This document shows, piece after piece, positions 1 through 8,006 of a DNA stretch of 12,649 bases. The notes below the pieces were generated by a model. The model searched no databases and was not told the origin of the DNA. It saw only the letters and a program-made list of their open reading frames with translations. Numbering within the stretch: the stretch's first letter is position 1; each line of letters starts with the position of its first letter. The DNA is taken from assembly GCA_009733775.1 (NCBI GenBank), contig WOGZ01000602.1, positions 1 through 12,649 of the forward strand. The letters are read 5' to 3'. The DNA comes from Alectoria sarmentosa. Its lineage: Eukaryota; Ascomycota; Lecanoromycetes; Lecanorales; Parmeliaceae. Made by a program: the position numbers and the translations under genes.

Positions 1-901
1 GCGCAATTTTATATAAAATTCGTAAATCGTAAATGATATAACGATAAAATTAATAAAAAACGTAAATTTCTCGTTTAATAATCGTAAATCGTAAAACGTA
101 AGATTCGAATTCGAAAAAAAAAAAAATTCTAAAAAAAAGAAAAATTCTAAAAAAAGAAAAAAAAGAAAAAAAATTTAATTTTAAAAAAAATCACAATTCG
201 TTTCAAATTTGCATAAAATTTATAAAATTTATAAATAATTAAATTTAAAATTTCGATTTCAAAAGAAAAAAATTTAATTTCAAAAGAAATTTAAAAATTT
301 TTTTTTTAAAAAACAAATTTGAAAAAAAAGTTTAGAAATTAAAACAAAACATTAATTTTTTGCATTTTGAATAAAATTCAAAAAAACTAATGTTTTTATA
401 ATTTTAATGTTTTTATAATTTTAATGTATTTATAATTGAAATATATTAATAAATTTAATATTTCAATTCGAAAAGAGAGAAAATAAGAAAATAAAAAAAA
501 CTTAATTAACGTTAAATTTTAAATCCGTTTCGTTTTCGTTTGTTTTTAAATATTATAAATTTAATTCATAAACCTTAATCTGTATATATATAATTATTAA
601 AGAATTTAAATAAAAAAATGTGTTAACAATAAAAGAGAATAAAAAGAATTGCGAATAAATAAAAAAAATACGTTTAATGAAATCATTTTTGATGAAAAAA
701 AAAACATCACATTAAAAAAAAAAAATGTTTTATTATAATAAATAACGCGATAATCTTCTTCTTTCGCAATTTAAACACTTTTATACATTAATTAAATTAA
801 ATCACATATTTCGTTTTATATTTATTTTATAAATTAAATGATTTATTAAATTCATAATTGAATAAAATCATTATAAATAATTTTCATAAACAATTTTCAC
901 T
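1..901. other. AT-rich left flank, no gene
   Basis: I see no gene here. The stretch is nearly all A and T, and many of its few cytosines lie in CpG. It has long A-rich tracts (about 113-180 and 295-330), repeated short CGTAAAT-like words near 20-105, and a 17-bp tandem repeat at 388-437. It resembles the right flank in composition, so the retrotransposon probably inserted into an already mutated AT-rich block. Confidence 0.7.
388..437. repeat. 17-bp tandem repeat, three copies
   Basis: The unit TAATGTTTTTATAATTT occurs exactly at 388-404 and 405-421. A third copy at 422-437 differs by one T-to-A change and lacks the last base. Such simple repeats arise easily by slippage in very AT-rich DNA, and no function is implied. 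Confidence 0.8.
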
Positions 902-906
902 TTTTT
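902..906. repeat. Target-site duplication, left copy
   Basis: TTTTT directly precedes the TGTTA end of the left LTR and is matched by TTTTT directly after the right LTR (8002-8006). Five bases is the usual duplication for Ty3/Gypsy integrases. The left copy lies in a run of at least six T, so the match is weaker evidence than a mixed sequence would be. Confidence 0.7.
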
Positions 907-1110
907 TGTTAGAACCAGCATAGAGTCATGTTATATGAGTGTATTGAATAAGATAATTAAGTGAAGAGAAAGTATGTATATAGAAAGAAGGCATTTATAT
1001 AAGAACAAATGTCTTTATCAAGCCACGTTAAGTTCAATCGAGTAATGTCAAAGGAATGTGGTGTTAAAGGGAAGTTAATCTTATTAAGGATATAAAATAC
1101 GCTCGTAACA
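907..1110 (-). repeat. 3' LTR (left end in the window)
   Basis: This 204-bp direct repeat of 7798-8001 begins TGTTA and ends TAACA, the standard TG...CA form with 5-bp inverted ends. It is the 3' LTR because the element reads leftward and a purine tract abuts it at 1111-1125. Aligned without gaps, the two LTRs differ at about 43 positions, all transitions. At about 22 of these this copy carries A/T where the other keeps G/C, and about 21 go the other way, so both copies were mutated independently after insertion. The open reading frame on the minus strand at 957-1196 crosses the LTR border and is a chance frame. Confidence 0.95.
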
Positions 1111-1125
1111 TTATCCTTTTTTTTC
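1111..1125 (-). promoter_or_regulatory. Polypurine tract
   Basis: On the minus strand the 15 bases directly before the 3' LTR read GAAAAAAAAGGATAA, purine except for one T. In LTR retrotransposons this tract resists RNase H and primes plus-strand DNA synthesis. Its position against the left LTR independently confirms the minus-strand orientation. RIP may have turned some original G into A. Confidence 0.75.
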
Positions 1126-1868
1126 AAAAAGCGATATTTTAACGCTATAAAGATCGAAAAAATGTGTTTATGATTTATCTTATATCTCCGAAACATTTAA
1201 TTGATAATTATCTTTAATTAAAGAAAGTTGATGATAACAACGATAATAATATGTCGTAAAGAGTTTGTTTATAGCATCGTCGATGTTATGATGTTTTGTC
1301 ATTTTAAACGTTTAAGAATAACGTGATTTGATAAAGGATTAACGTCATAATCGCCGTCGAAGCATTTAAATGTTCAATATCATTTGATATTTTATATTTC
1401 GAATGAAGAAAGAATCGTAAAAATCAAGCGATATAATTAAATGAGATTTTTCGAATCGAATCGAGTCGCAGACGTTAAATTTTATTTGAAATTTATATGT
1501 GTTTTAATGATGCCTTAAATAATCTTTCTTCATAAATTATTATATATGTGATATCAAATGAGGTTAGCAATGGCGATAGCGAGGTCTTAGAACGACGTTA
1601 AGGGGTTTCGAAAGATGTTTATAATGTGAATAACGAAGGCCGCGTGTTCGTTTGAGCCTTGCATCAATACGTCGTCGTCGATATCGATCGATTTTGCCGT
1701 TGAAAAAATGACGTGAAGACGCACGCATAATAATCGAAAGTTACATATAATCGTCGTCGCTCGTTGTGACAACGACGATTATGAGAAAGAAAAAAAAAAG
1801 AGAAAGAATAAATGATGAGATTTTTTTATAAATCAATCGTTAACTTAATCGAATAATATTTAATCTTT
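1126..1868 (-). other. 3' untranslated part of the retrotransposon
   Basis: This 743-bp stretch lies between the last recognisable pol codons and the purine tract. I recognise no domain. A 61-codon open frame on the minus strand at 1587-1772 is in the same phase as pol, so pol may once have run further, but its sequence resembles no known domain to me. The part 1561-1786 is unusually rich in CpG and holds a hairpin, listed separately. Confidence 0.55.
1747..1782. repeat. CpG-rich hairpin in the element's 3' region
   Basis: The arms ATAATCGTCGT (1747-1757) and ACGACGATTAT (1772-1782) are perfect 11-bp inverted repeats around a 14-base spacer. Overlapping the spacer and right arm is a second palindrome, CGTTGT-G-ACAACG (1762-1774). 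The transcript could fold here. A terminator or RNA-processing role is possible, but chance in a low-complexity CpG tract is not excluded. Confidence 0.6.
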
Positions 1869-2060
1869 TTATTTTGATTTGTTTAAATATTTTTTATGAA
1901 AGTTTTTTATTACGTCCTTTGCATTATCGAATTCATTTTCGTTAATGTTATATTAATTGAAATCTTTATCGACGTTTTCTCATTTAATTTTATATTTAAA
2001 ACGATTTCATAATCTCTTTAAATTTAATATGTCTTTAATTATTCATTTATTTTTATTTTT
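1869..2060 (-). pseudogene. Chromodomain relic at the pol C-terminus
   Basis: In the integrase phase, about 60 codons carry the chromodomain pattern. There is an 'x-Ile-Ile-Lys-Asp-Ile-Leu' opening after a Trp-type codon that is now TGA (2043-2045), then a 'Tyr-Lys-Ile-Lys-stop-Glu' strand where the stop (TGA at 1980-1982) sits at the conserved Trp. The acidic stretch with a stop near 1955 lies where a second Trp is usual, and the closing helix has the 'Ala-x-x-Val-Ile-x-x-Phe-His' shape (about 1898-1922). Chromodomains bind methylated H3K9 in other chromoviruses. The positions expected for conserved Trp have become stops. Confidence 0.8.
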
Positions 2061-2090
2061 AACGATGATAATTTTAAAAGAAAGGTTTTT

Positions 2091-3200
2091 TTAATTAGGT
2101 AATGAATTAATAATAATGAGATTTAAAAATTTAAAATAAAAGACGTTATAAATTTTTATGATTTTAAATAATTTTAATTTATAAAAAGAATTGATAATGA
2201 ATATGATTTTAAATGAGTCGAACATTTTATCGTTCAATTTTTTAAATGATTTATTAATAACGATGTTTTTGCTATTAAGAAAGACGAGATCGCCTTTTTT
2301 AAACGTCATATTTTTCTTATAACGATTAATCTATTCAATCATCGCAAATTATGTTTTATTCAAATTATCGCGTATATAAGCGAGAACATCTTATATATGA
2401 TTAATAATATCTTTTACTTTTATAATATTAAGACATTTTCGAATGATAACGTAATCAATAATATCAGAATTAAAGCTTATACGAAAATGAAAATCTTTAT
2501 TTATATAAAAGGGCGACACATTAATAGAGGTTAAAACATTATTATTGTTCGCAAATTCGATCATAAATATTCATTTAATTCAATCGTCTTGCATATGATT
2601 GCAATAAATATATAAATAACGTTTTAAATTCTGATTACTTCGTTTCGTTTATTCATCTATTTCAAAATAAAAGATTATAAATAACTTAACTTAAATATCG
2701 AGTTTTTTGCAGAAAGATTTTCATATTATAGTAACAAATTGTGAGTCTCGATCGAACATTATTGATGCTGGTAATTCGTATATACGAAAAACTTTCTTAA
2801 TAAACATTTCAACAGTGCTTTTAACAAATGTATCATTATTTTTCGCTATATATGATATATAATAACGCTTCTTAATTAAACGATTCATTACGACTCATAT
2901 AATATTATAATCTTTTGATAGTGATAAATCGACGATAAAATTTATAAAAATGTCTTATTAGCGTTTTTGTGAAATTAAGAATAATTGTAATAAATTATAT
3001 TCACGATGTTTAAAAGCTTTGATTTTTTTGTAAATGTAACAATTGCTGATATATATAACGACTGTTATTCTCATATTCCTTCAATAATACTTTCATTTAA
3101 ATAATTTATATATATAAGCGACTTTTAAATAATCACATGTAAATTAATCGTGTATTTCTTGAATAATAACCGTATACATAAACTTAAATATTTATAAGCG
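2091..3200 (-). pseudogene. Integrase relic
   Basis: The N-terminal zinc-binding HHCC module begins with His at 3150-3152. Its second His is now Tyr (3129-3131), the first Cys survives (3039-3041) and the second is Tyr (3030-3032). The DD35E core keeps both Asp (2928-2930 in an Ile-Val-Asp-Leu context; 2751-2753 in Phe-Asp-Arg-Asp-Ser). Exactly 35 codons separate the second Asp from Lys AAA at 2643-2645, which stands where the catalytic Glu of the 'Thr-Glu-Arg-x-Asn-Gln' motif belongs. The C-terminal part (2091-2309, open for 72 codons) has the 'Phe-x-x-Gly-Asp-x-Val-x-Leu' start and 'Tyr-Asn-Val-Phe' motif typical of Ty3/Gypsy integrase tails. Integrase would insert the cDNA into the genome. 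Confidence 0.92.
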
Positions 3201-3544
3201 ATTTTTATGATAAAGAATATCGTTCGTAATAACGCATTTATTGAATGTGATATCTTTTAATTTCTTTTTATCATTAATAATTATCTCGCGTATTTCGTTA
3301 TATTCGTTATTAATTTTATTCGCTTCGAACACTTTATAATAAAAAAAATCATTAATAACATTAATTTCGAATTCGATATTATCGAGATTTAAATAATTCG
3401 ATATAAAAATGATTTAATATTGTTATTTGAATCGTTTATTTATAAAATTAATAAATTTGCATTTAATTATTCGAGTGAAAACATTAATTTTAAAGTTTTG
3501 TGATCTCGAACGATAAATGATTTTAATGTTATATTCGAATAACA

Positions 3545-3857
3545 TATCGAAATATTTAATTTGATAACGATTTAAGTCACGTTTTTCAATAAAATATATA
3601 AAATCTTTATAATTCGTGAATATTTTAATCGAAATATTAATATATTTTAATTGAAATCGTTAATATTTTAAATATTAAATAATAACGAATAATTTTTTAT
3701 CGTAAATTTAATAATTATATTCGATCGAAATTAGATTTTTGTTATAAAAGATTATTAAATATATTATTTTTTTATTATTATATTATAATAAAACTTCTTT
3801 ATTAATATAATTTAATAAATTCGTTTTCAAAATAATCTTTTTAAACTTATCGAAATG
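3545..3857 (-). pseudogene. RNase H relic with all three visible catalytic acids replaced
   Basis: The domain follows RT after the frameshift and begins at a His-Phe-Asp motif. Three acidic positions are lost. The 'Glu-Thr-Asp' Asp is Asn (3819-3821), the Glu of 'Asp-Lys-Glu-Leu' is Lys (3693-3695), and the Asp of 'Phe-Thr-Asp-His' is Asn with the next His now Tyr (3609-3614). Each is a G-to-A (or C-to-T) change on the coding strand. The intervening Leu-Ser-Gln-, Phe-Tyr- and Asn-Tyr-type landmarks are still readable. RNase H would remove the RNA strand during reverse transcription. Confidence 0.9.
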
Positions 3858-3885
3858 TCGTAAAGTAAAAGTTTATATAACGTTA
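3857..3885 (-). other. The one clear frameshift in pol
   Basis: Upstream of this point pol reads in the phase whose codons start at positions leaving remainder 1 on division by 3. From the His-Phe-Asp codons at 3857 on it reads in the remainder-2 phase. Homologous residues run out in one phase and resume in the other within about 25 bases, so a single short indel lies here. The exact base cannot be placed without an unmutated relative. Confidence 0.75.
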
Positions 3886-4099
3886 ATTTTCAATTAAGCA
3901 AAGACTTTTTAATAAATAAGTAATTATTCGAAAATGATTTTTTTTATATTAAAGAAGTTATCGATTTGATTATTTTCGAGAAGTTTTTTATAAATCTTTT
4001 ATAAAAATTATAGAAGTTGATAAAGGTTTATATTTGTTTTAAATTTGTAAGTTGTGCTCAATCAACGACGGTTTATATCTTAATCGAATTCATTCGTAA

Positions 4100-4777
4100 T
4101 TCATCGATAAATATCAATAAATTAAGAAATTTGGTTTTTTATATATGAAATTCGCATTTGAAGATGTTCATTTATAAATCGATTTTTCGTAACTTTTGAA
4201 GAATTAATCGAATATGTTAAATGTGTTTCTTCTTGATCTTGTTGTAGATAAGAATATCATTTAAATATGTTTAACAAAAGTTATTCAAATACTCGAAAAG
4301 AATGTTATTTATGTATTGTTAATAAATAACAAAGTTATTTGTTAATTCAAATGAAAGCATTCGATATTTGTATGCTTTAAGAAATGTGATAAATGTAATA
4401 AAGTTTTCGTTATCGAGATGCATTCGAAGTTTATTAAAAATAACAATAATGTTAAGTCGTGTAAGATATTTGCAGCCTTATATTTTTATTAAAATTTCAT
4501 TTATCAATAAAATAAAATATCGATTTCTTTTGATAATAACGTTCAGTTTTTGATAATTCATATAAAATCGCAAATCTTTATTTGATTTCTCAATAAATAA
4601 AATAGGTGAAACAAATGAAACATGATTAAATACGATAAATTCTTTTTTTAAATGTTCGTTCAAATATTTCTTAATTTGTTCGAATTTGTGATTTGATAAT
4701 GAATAGATTCGATTTTTAAATAATGCATTTTTATTTGTTTTCTTAACAAATTCCAATTTGTGATCATAAAAATGATG
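4100..4777 (-). pseudogene. Reverse transcriptase relic
   Basis: It starts at a 'Tyr-Asp-His-Lys' landmark (about 4757-4777), followed by the fingers region open from 4756 to 4478 with 'Ile-x-Phe-Val-Ser-Pro-Ile-Leu-Phe' and 'Leu-Arg-Phe-x-x-x-Tyr-x-Lys-Leu-Asn' motifs typical of Ty3/Gypsy. The first catalytic Asp is Asn (4451-4453, before 'Ile-Ile-Val-x-Phe-Asn-Lys-Leu-Arg'). The Tyr-Leu-Asp-Asp box reads Tyr-Leu-Asn-Asp (4256-4267). Stops stand at 4478-4480, 4319-4321 and 4271-4273, among others. The 'Lys-Cys-Glu-Phe' and 'Lys-Phe-Leu-x-Leu' motifs near 4120-4160 close the domain, and a connection segment with 'Phe-Tyr-Asn-Phe-Tyr-x-Arg-Phe-Ile' follows near 3985-4015. RT would copy element RNA into DNA. 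Confidence 0.94.
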
Positions 4778-4799
4778 TGAAGATAATACGTTCGTTTAT

Positions 4800-5560
4800 G
4801 ATTTATCAAAAACATTTATATAATTATGATAATTCATAAAGAATTTGTTAAGCACCTCTTGAGAAGTGAGGGTTTTAACATTATTGATTTGAGCGTTCTT
4901 CGATATATATAATTTATAACATTTTTTATATTTGATTTCGAAATTACATGAATATGACTTATTAATCGATATGCGATTATTTCGTTATAATTGTGGTATA
5001 ATCTCGGGAGACTCATTAAAAATATTATAAATCTCATTCATTATTAAAGAAAAGAGCTTGTTTTTTTTATTTCGGATTAAATGATAATAAATCGATACGT
5101 TAATTTTAATAATATCGATCAAATTAAGCTTTTTGATCATCTTTTCTTTAAATGCCCTAAATGTTGATATCGATTTTTTTTTATTTAAGATATCTTTAAA
5201 ATGATTCATATTGAAGTTATTTTTATTCGATTCATTTTTAATAATAAATTTAAGAGATTATATAATGATAACAAATGATGTTTTTAATAAAAACGATAAG
5301 TTTTTAGGTGTTGATGCCTTATTGTTATTATGTTCACATCGTTTAAACATAAACAACATTTTATCTTTTAACATATCGAGTACGATTTTATGCTTATTCA
5401 TTTATAACTTTTCGAAAATTAAATCGTGTTGTTTTAATGAAGCGATAAGAATAAAATAAGATTCTTTCTTATGATCGTATATATTCAAAATAAATAAAAG
5501 GTAATAAATGATAAATTATTTAAACAATCGCTCATTATAATCTCGTAATGATTTTGATTT
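4800..5560 (-). pseudogene. PR-RT linker of pol
   Basis: The same pol phase continues between the protease and RT. Two open fragments survive here: 4985-5209 in the pol phase, and 4834-5037 in another phase. The pol phase carries a 'Met-Asn-Lys-His-x-Ile-x-Leu-Asp-Met' segment near 5370-5405 and a 'Cys-Glu-His' segment around 5340. These resemble the post-protease part of fungal Ty3/Gypsy polyproteins. No other domain is recognised. A plus-strand open frame at 5211-5459 is a shadow of this region. Confidence 0.6.
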
Positions 5561-5575
5561 AAAAAAAAAAAAAAA
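5561..5575. repeat. Homopolymer run of 15 A
   Basis: Fifteen consecutive A inside pol read as Phe codons on the minus strand. The pol phase is the same on both sides, so the present length is in frame. Such a run is a likely place for sequencing or assembly length errors. Confidence 0.85.
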
Positions 5576-5720
5576 CTCGATTTATAAACGTTTATATATT
5601 TCAAATATGATGATTTCATTAATGACGATGTAAATCCCGATATATCCGCAATTTATAAAAGAATTCGTAAATGTTATTTGTTGATCTTATAATGATAATG
5701 TAATTGTTATTCGAAAGAGA
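5570..5720 (-). pseudogene. Aspartic protease relic
   Basis: In the pol phase, Asn-Cys-Gly lies at 5645-5653, followed by Tyr-Ile-Gly. Retroviral-type proteases of fungal Ty3/Gypsy elements carry Asp-Ser/Cys-Gly-x-Thr-Gly here, so Asp to Asn and Thr to Ile are both explained by single transitions. It sits in the right place, between the gag zinc knuckle and RT. The protease would cut the Gag-Pol polyprotein, and loss of the Asp would inactivate it. The domain is too eroded to mark its borders closely. Confidence 0.62.
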
Positions 5721-5787
5721 CGTCATATTAAGGAATCATTTGAAATATTCGTTAAACACATGTTTATATTATCTCTTGTCATGATTT

Positions 5788-5794
5788 TAAAAAA
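5788..5794 (-). promoter_or_regulatory. Possible -1 ribosomal frameshift heptamer
   Basis: The minus strand reads T-TTT-TTA in the gag phase at the gag-pol junction, and pol continues in the -1 phase. This matches the classic slippery form X-XXY-YYZ, which many Ty3/Gypsy elements and retroviruses use to make Gag-Pol. T-runs are common in this AT-rich DNA, and RIP may have created the heptamer from another sequence, so this is only a candidate. Confidence 0.4.
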
Positions 5795-5898
5795 GATTAA
5801 TCTTTTCTCGAGTCATCAAAAGAGTCTTTCAAATTATCGTTATCGTTATTATTCATTTTTATAACATATATTCGAACATATTTCTTATTCGATTGAAA

Positions 5899-5940
5899 AT
5901 AATCACGCTTAATATGTTTAATTTGATTATAATTATAACA
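5899..5940 (-). pseudogene. Damaged CCHC zinc knuckle of Gag
   Basis: The pattern is Cys-x2-Tyr-x4-His-x4-Tyr, with Cys at 5938-5940 and the final Tyr at 5899-5901. It stands in the spacing of the retroviral-type knuckle Cys-x2-Cys-x4-His-x4-Cys. Two of three Cys have become Tyr (TGT/TGC to TAT/TAC), and the Gly positions have become Asn and Lys. The knuckle normally binds element RNA. Confidence 0.85.
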
Positions 5941-7584
5941 CATAAACTTCTTAATATCGATTTCGATTTTAATTTTGATAAATGAAATCGATATAATAGA
6001 TTTTATAAATGTTATTATGATGCGAATGATTTTCGTTATTAAAATAATTGATTTTTTTGTTGAGAAAACAATTTTAAATGTGAATATTTTAGATTTTTCT
6101 TTATATTTAACACGTTGAATGTTATTCAATTTCCATAAATATTTTTTAACAGATATCAATTCGTTGAAACCTTCGTATGCGTCTTAATTCTTTCATAAAC
6201 CTTCACAAATCTTCAAACGTAAGTGTCATATCATATTATTTTTATCTTTATCGATAATCTGATTTAATCGAATAAAGTCGACATAAAATTTCATAAAAGA
6301 TATAATATCTTGTTAAAGTGAATTATATTATCATTTCGCATTGCCTTATCGATTAAAATCCTTATAAATATCAATCAAATCATTCATTATCTCTTTATAA
6401 AATTAATATAAATTTGAACAATTTCTCAATCGACGTTTTATAATTTATTCTGAAGTTTTTTCTTTTAATTTAAAAATAACATAAATTAGCTTAAACTTAA
6501 CAATAAAATATCAATCATAATTGATAATAAATTTGTGATTTATTTTGAAAGATCAATCGTCTCATATAAAACTCTTTTCATTCATAAAAATAAAAAAGTT
6601 AAATAATTTGAAAGATTTGTTCTTTTTCGATATAGATCGATTCTTGAATTTATTATAAAAAAGTTCGTTTTTTGAATCCTTCTTTAAATCCTTTTTTAAT
6701 AATTGAAACTTTATTATATTAATCTTTGATTATAATTGTGTTATTTGCTTCTGTCAATCACGAGCGATATTATTTGATTATTAAATCATTTGTTTCGATT
6801 AATGTAAAGAATTTATGATTTCGTTTTTATCGATAATAATCTTATGAAAACGAGATGAAAATTCATGAAAATCGTCTCGTTCAAAACGAAGTTAATTCAA
6901 CATATCAAAAAACTTTTTAAATGTAATTTTCGCTTAATGTAATAGTTGCTCATTAATAAAGATGTATTATAAATTTAATTTATGATGTTGAAGAAGATCT
7001 TTAAGGTCTTTAAATATGATTGAAATACGACGTGATTTGATTTTATTCAAGAGATTTTAAATGTGATTTATTCTTTTCATTTCGATAAAGATTATCGATA
7101 AAAAAAAAATAGAAAAAAAGAAAAAGGAGAAAGATTTAAATATTTTGAAAAATATAATGTTAAAGAATATTGTGATAAAAGAGAATGTTAACATTTCTTA
7201 TTTAATGTGTTTAATAATTTTCGTGTGATAAAGAAATTTGATTTTAGCATATAAAAAACAACAAAGAATGTTATTCAATCGTTTGTTCATTTATTAAATT
7301 CTTATAAAAACAATGTGTTAATTAAATAACGTTTTTTCAATTTCGTTATCTATGCAAAGAATATTTGTTATGTTATCGTCGATTTCGTACGAGAAAATTT
7401 GATAATGCGAAATGAAAAAAGAAAACTTTGAAAGGTTATGAAATCGTGATTTTTTGTTCGATGATGATGTCGTGAAAGATCTAAGTATCTTTGATGATGA
7501 TCTTTCGAATGATATAATCAATGTTGTCTTAATTTGAGTTGTATAAAAATGATGTGTGATTATTTCTTTCGATTCGTTAATCAA

Positions 7585-7797
7585 ACGAATGTTTTAATAT
7601 CTTCTTTATACTCGTCATTATTGATGAAACGAATCGTTATCTCGATGCAAATTATTCAGATTTCAATTATCGTAAGTGATTTGATTTAGGGATACGATAT
7701 CTCAATAATTTTTATGTCTTGATAAAGCCTCTATTAACACGATTCTTTGAATTCGTTAATTAATACGAATGAAATGAATGGGGTGACTTAATTATAG
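7585..7797 (-). other. 5' leader of the retrotransposon
   Basis: These 213 bases lie between the 5' LTR and the first gag ATG. A primer-binding site should start within a few bases of 7797 on the minus strand. The bases there read CTATAATTAAGTCACCCC, and a tRNA-type TGG start is not present as such. It could have been mutated to TAA, or the element could use another primer. No other motif is seen. Confidence 0.5.
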
Positions 7798-8001
7798 TGT
7801 TAAAATTAACATAAAGTTATATTATATGAGTGTATTGAATAAGACAATTAAATGGGGAGGAAATATGTACATAAAAAGAAAACATCTATATGAGAACAGA
7901 TGCCTCTGTTAAGTCACGTTAAGCCCAATCGGGTAATGTCAAAGAAATGTGATGTTAAAGAAAAGTCAGCCTTACTAAAAATGTAGGGTACGCTCATAAC
8001 A
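7798..8001 (-). repeat. 5' LTR (right end in the window)
   Basis: This is a 204-bp LTR with TGTTA...TAACA ends, paired with 907-1110. Read on the minus strand it precedes gag, so it would carry the promoter and transcription start, although no clear core promoter survives. It differs from the other LTR by about 43 transitions, no transversions and no gaps. Three of the four CpG sites in the alignment are unchanged in both copies. The fourth is CpG in the left LTR and CpA here. Confidence 0.95.
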
Positions 8002-8006
8002 TTTTT
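8002..8006. repeat. Target-site duplication, right copy
   Basis: TTTTT follows the TAACA end of the right LTR and matches 902-906. See the left copy for the caveat about T-runs. Confidence 0.7.

Larger units (their letters stand above)
1869..5794 (-). pseudogene. pol relic: PR-RT-RNase H-integrase-chromodomain
   Basis: This is the polyprotein gene of the chromovirus, about 1,300 codons, in the normal domain order. From 5794 to about 3870 it reads in one minus-strand phase. A single base gained or lost between about 3857 and 3885 shifts it to the phase kept down to 1869, with no further indel seen. The stops are TAA, TGA and TAG types that one C-to-T or G-to-A step makes from Gln, Arg or Trp codons; at least eleven lie between 4480 and 3890. 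Missense changes follow the same rule: Asp to Asn, Glu to Lys, Gly to Asn/Lys, His or Cys to Tyr, Pro to Phe/Leu, Ala to Val/Ile. The start lies in the -1 phase relative to gag, at a T-TTT-TTA heptamer. It is certainly non-functional. The exact 3' end is uncertain because former Gln codons now read as stops. Confidence 0.93.
5779..7584 (-). pseudogene. gag relic (capsid-nucleocapsid)
   Basis: Gag forms the virus-like particle and packages element RNA. The first plausible start is ATG at 7582-7584, 213 bp inside the 5' LTR. The same phase holds two open pieces, 7318-7584 (Ser/Thr-rich N-terminus) and 5797-6159 (nucleocapsid). Between them the phase is interrupted by stops, but a recognisable charged stretch with 'Phe-His-Glu-Phe-Ser-Ser-Arg-Phe-His' near 6830-6870 supports continuity. 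The nucleocapsid zinc knuckle is at 5899-5940. The length, about 600 codons, is plausible for a fungal Ty3/Gypsy Gag. The first in-frame stop after the nucleocapsid is TAA at 5797-5799, possibly a mutated Gln codon. The next is TGA at 5779-5781, which I take as the possible original end. The N-terminal and middle parts are assigned by position and phase, not by a recognised domain. Confidence 0.75.
907..8001 (-). mobile_element. Complete, RIP-killed Ty3/Gypsy chromovirus
   Basis: This is a 7,095-bp LTR retrotransposon transcribed on the minus strand. Seen directly are two collinear 204-bp LTRs with TGTTA...TAACA ends, a 5-bp flanking duplication, a purine tract beside the 3' LTR, and minus-strand reading frames matching gag (zinc knuckle) and pol. 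The pol domain order PR-RT-RH-INT is that of Ty3/Gypsy, and a C-terminal chromodomain places it among the chromoviruses. Known members copy themselves through an RNA intermediate, and the chromodomain can steer integration to H3K9-methylated chromatin. This copy cannot function by itself because pol has dozens of stops and lost catalytic residues. The damage is almost wholly C-to-T and G-to-A, with one clear frameshift in about 5.7 kb of coding sequence. This points to RIP-like mutation rather than slow neutral decay. The element is somewhat less AT-rich than its flanks, which fits a later insertion. Confidence 0.96.

Noticed and set aside
929..1110. Shorter LTR beginning at TGTTATATGAG (182 bp)
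   Set aside because: The matching site at 7820 reads TATTA, no target duplication fits, and the similarity continues 22 bases further left to TGTTA at 907 and 7798, where TTTTT flanks both ends.
957..1196. 79-codon minus-strand open frame
   Set aside because: It crosses the LTR border and purine tract and has no recognisable domain; a chance frame.
4368..4553. 61-codon plus-strand open frame
   Set aside because: It is antisense to the RT relic, whose motifs are clear on the minus strand.
5211..5459. 82-codon plus-strand open frame
   Set aside because: It lies opposite the pol phase, which reads through on the minus strand; a shadow.
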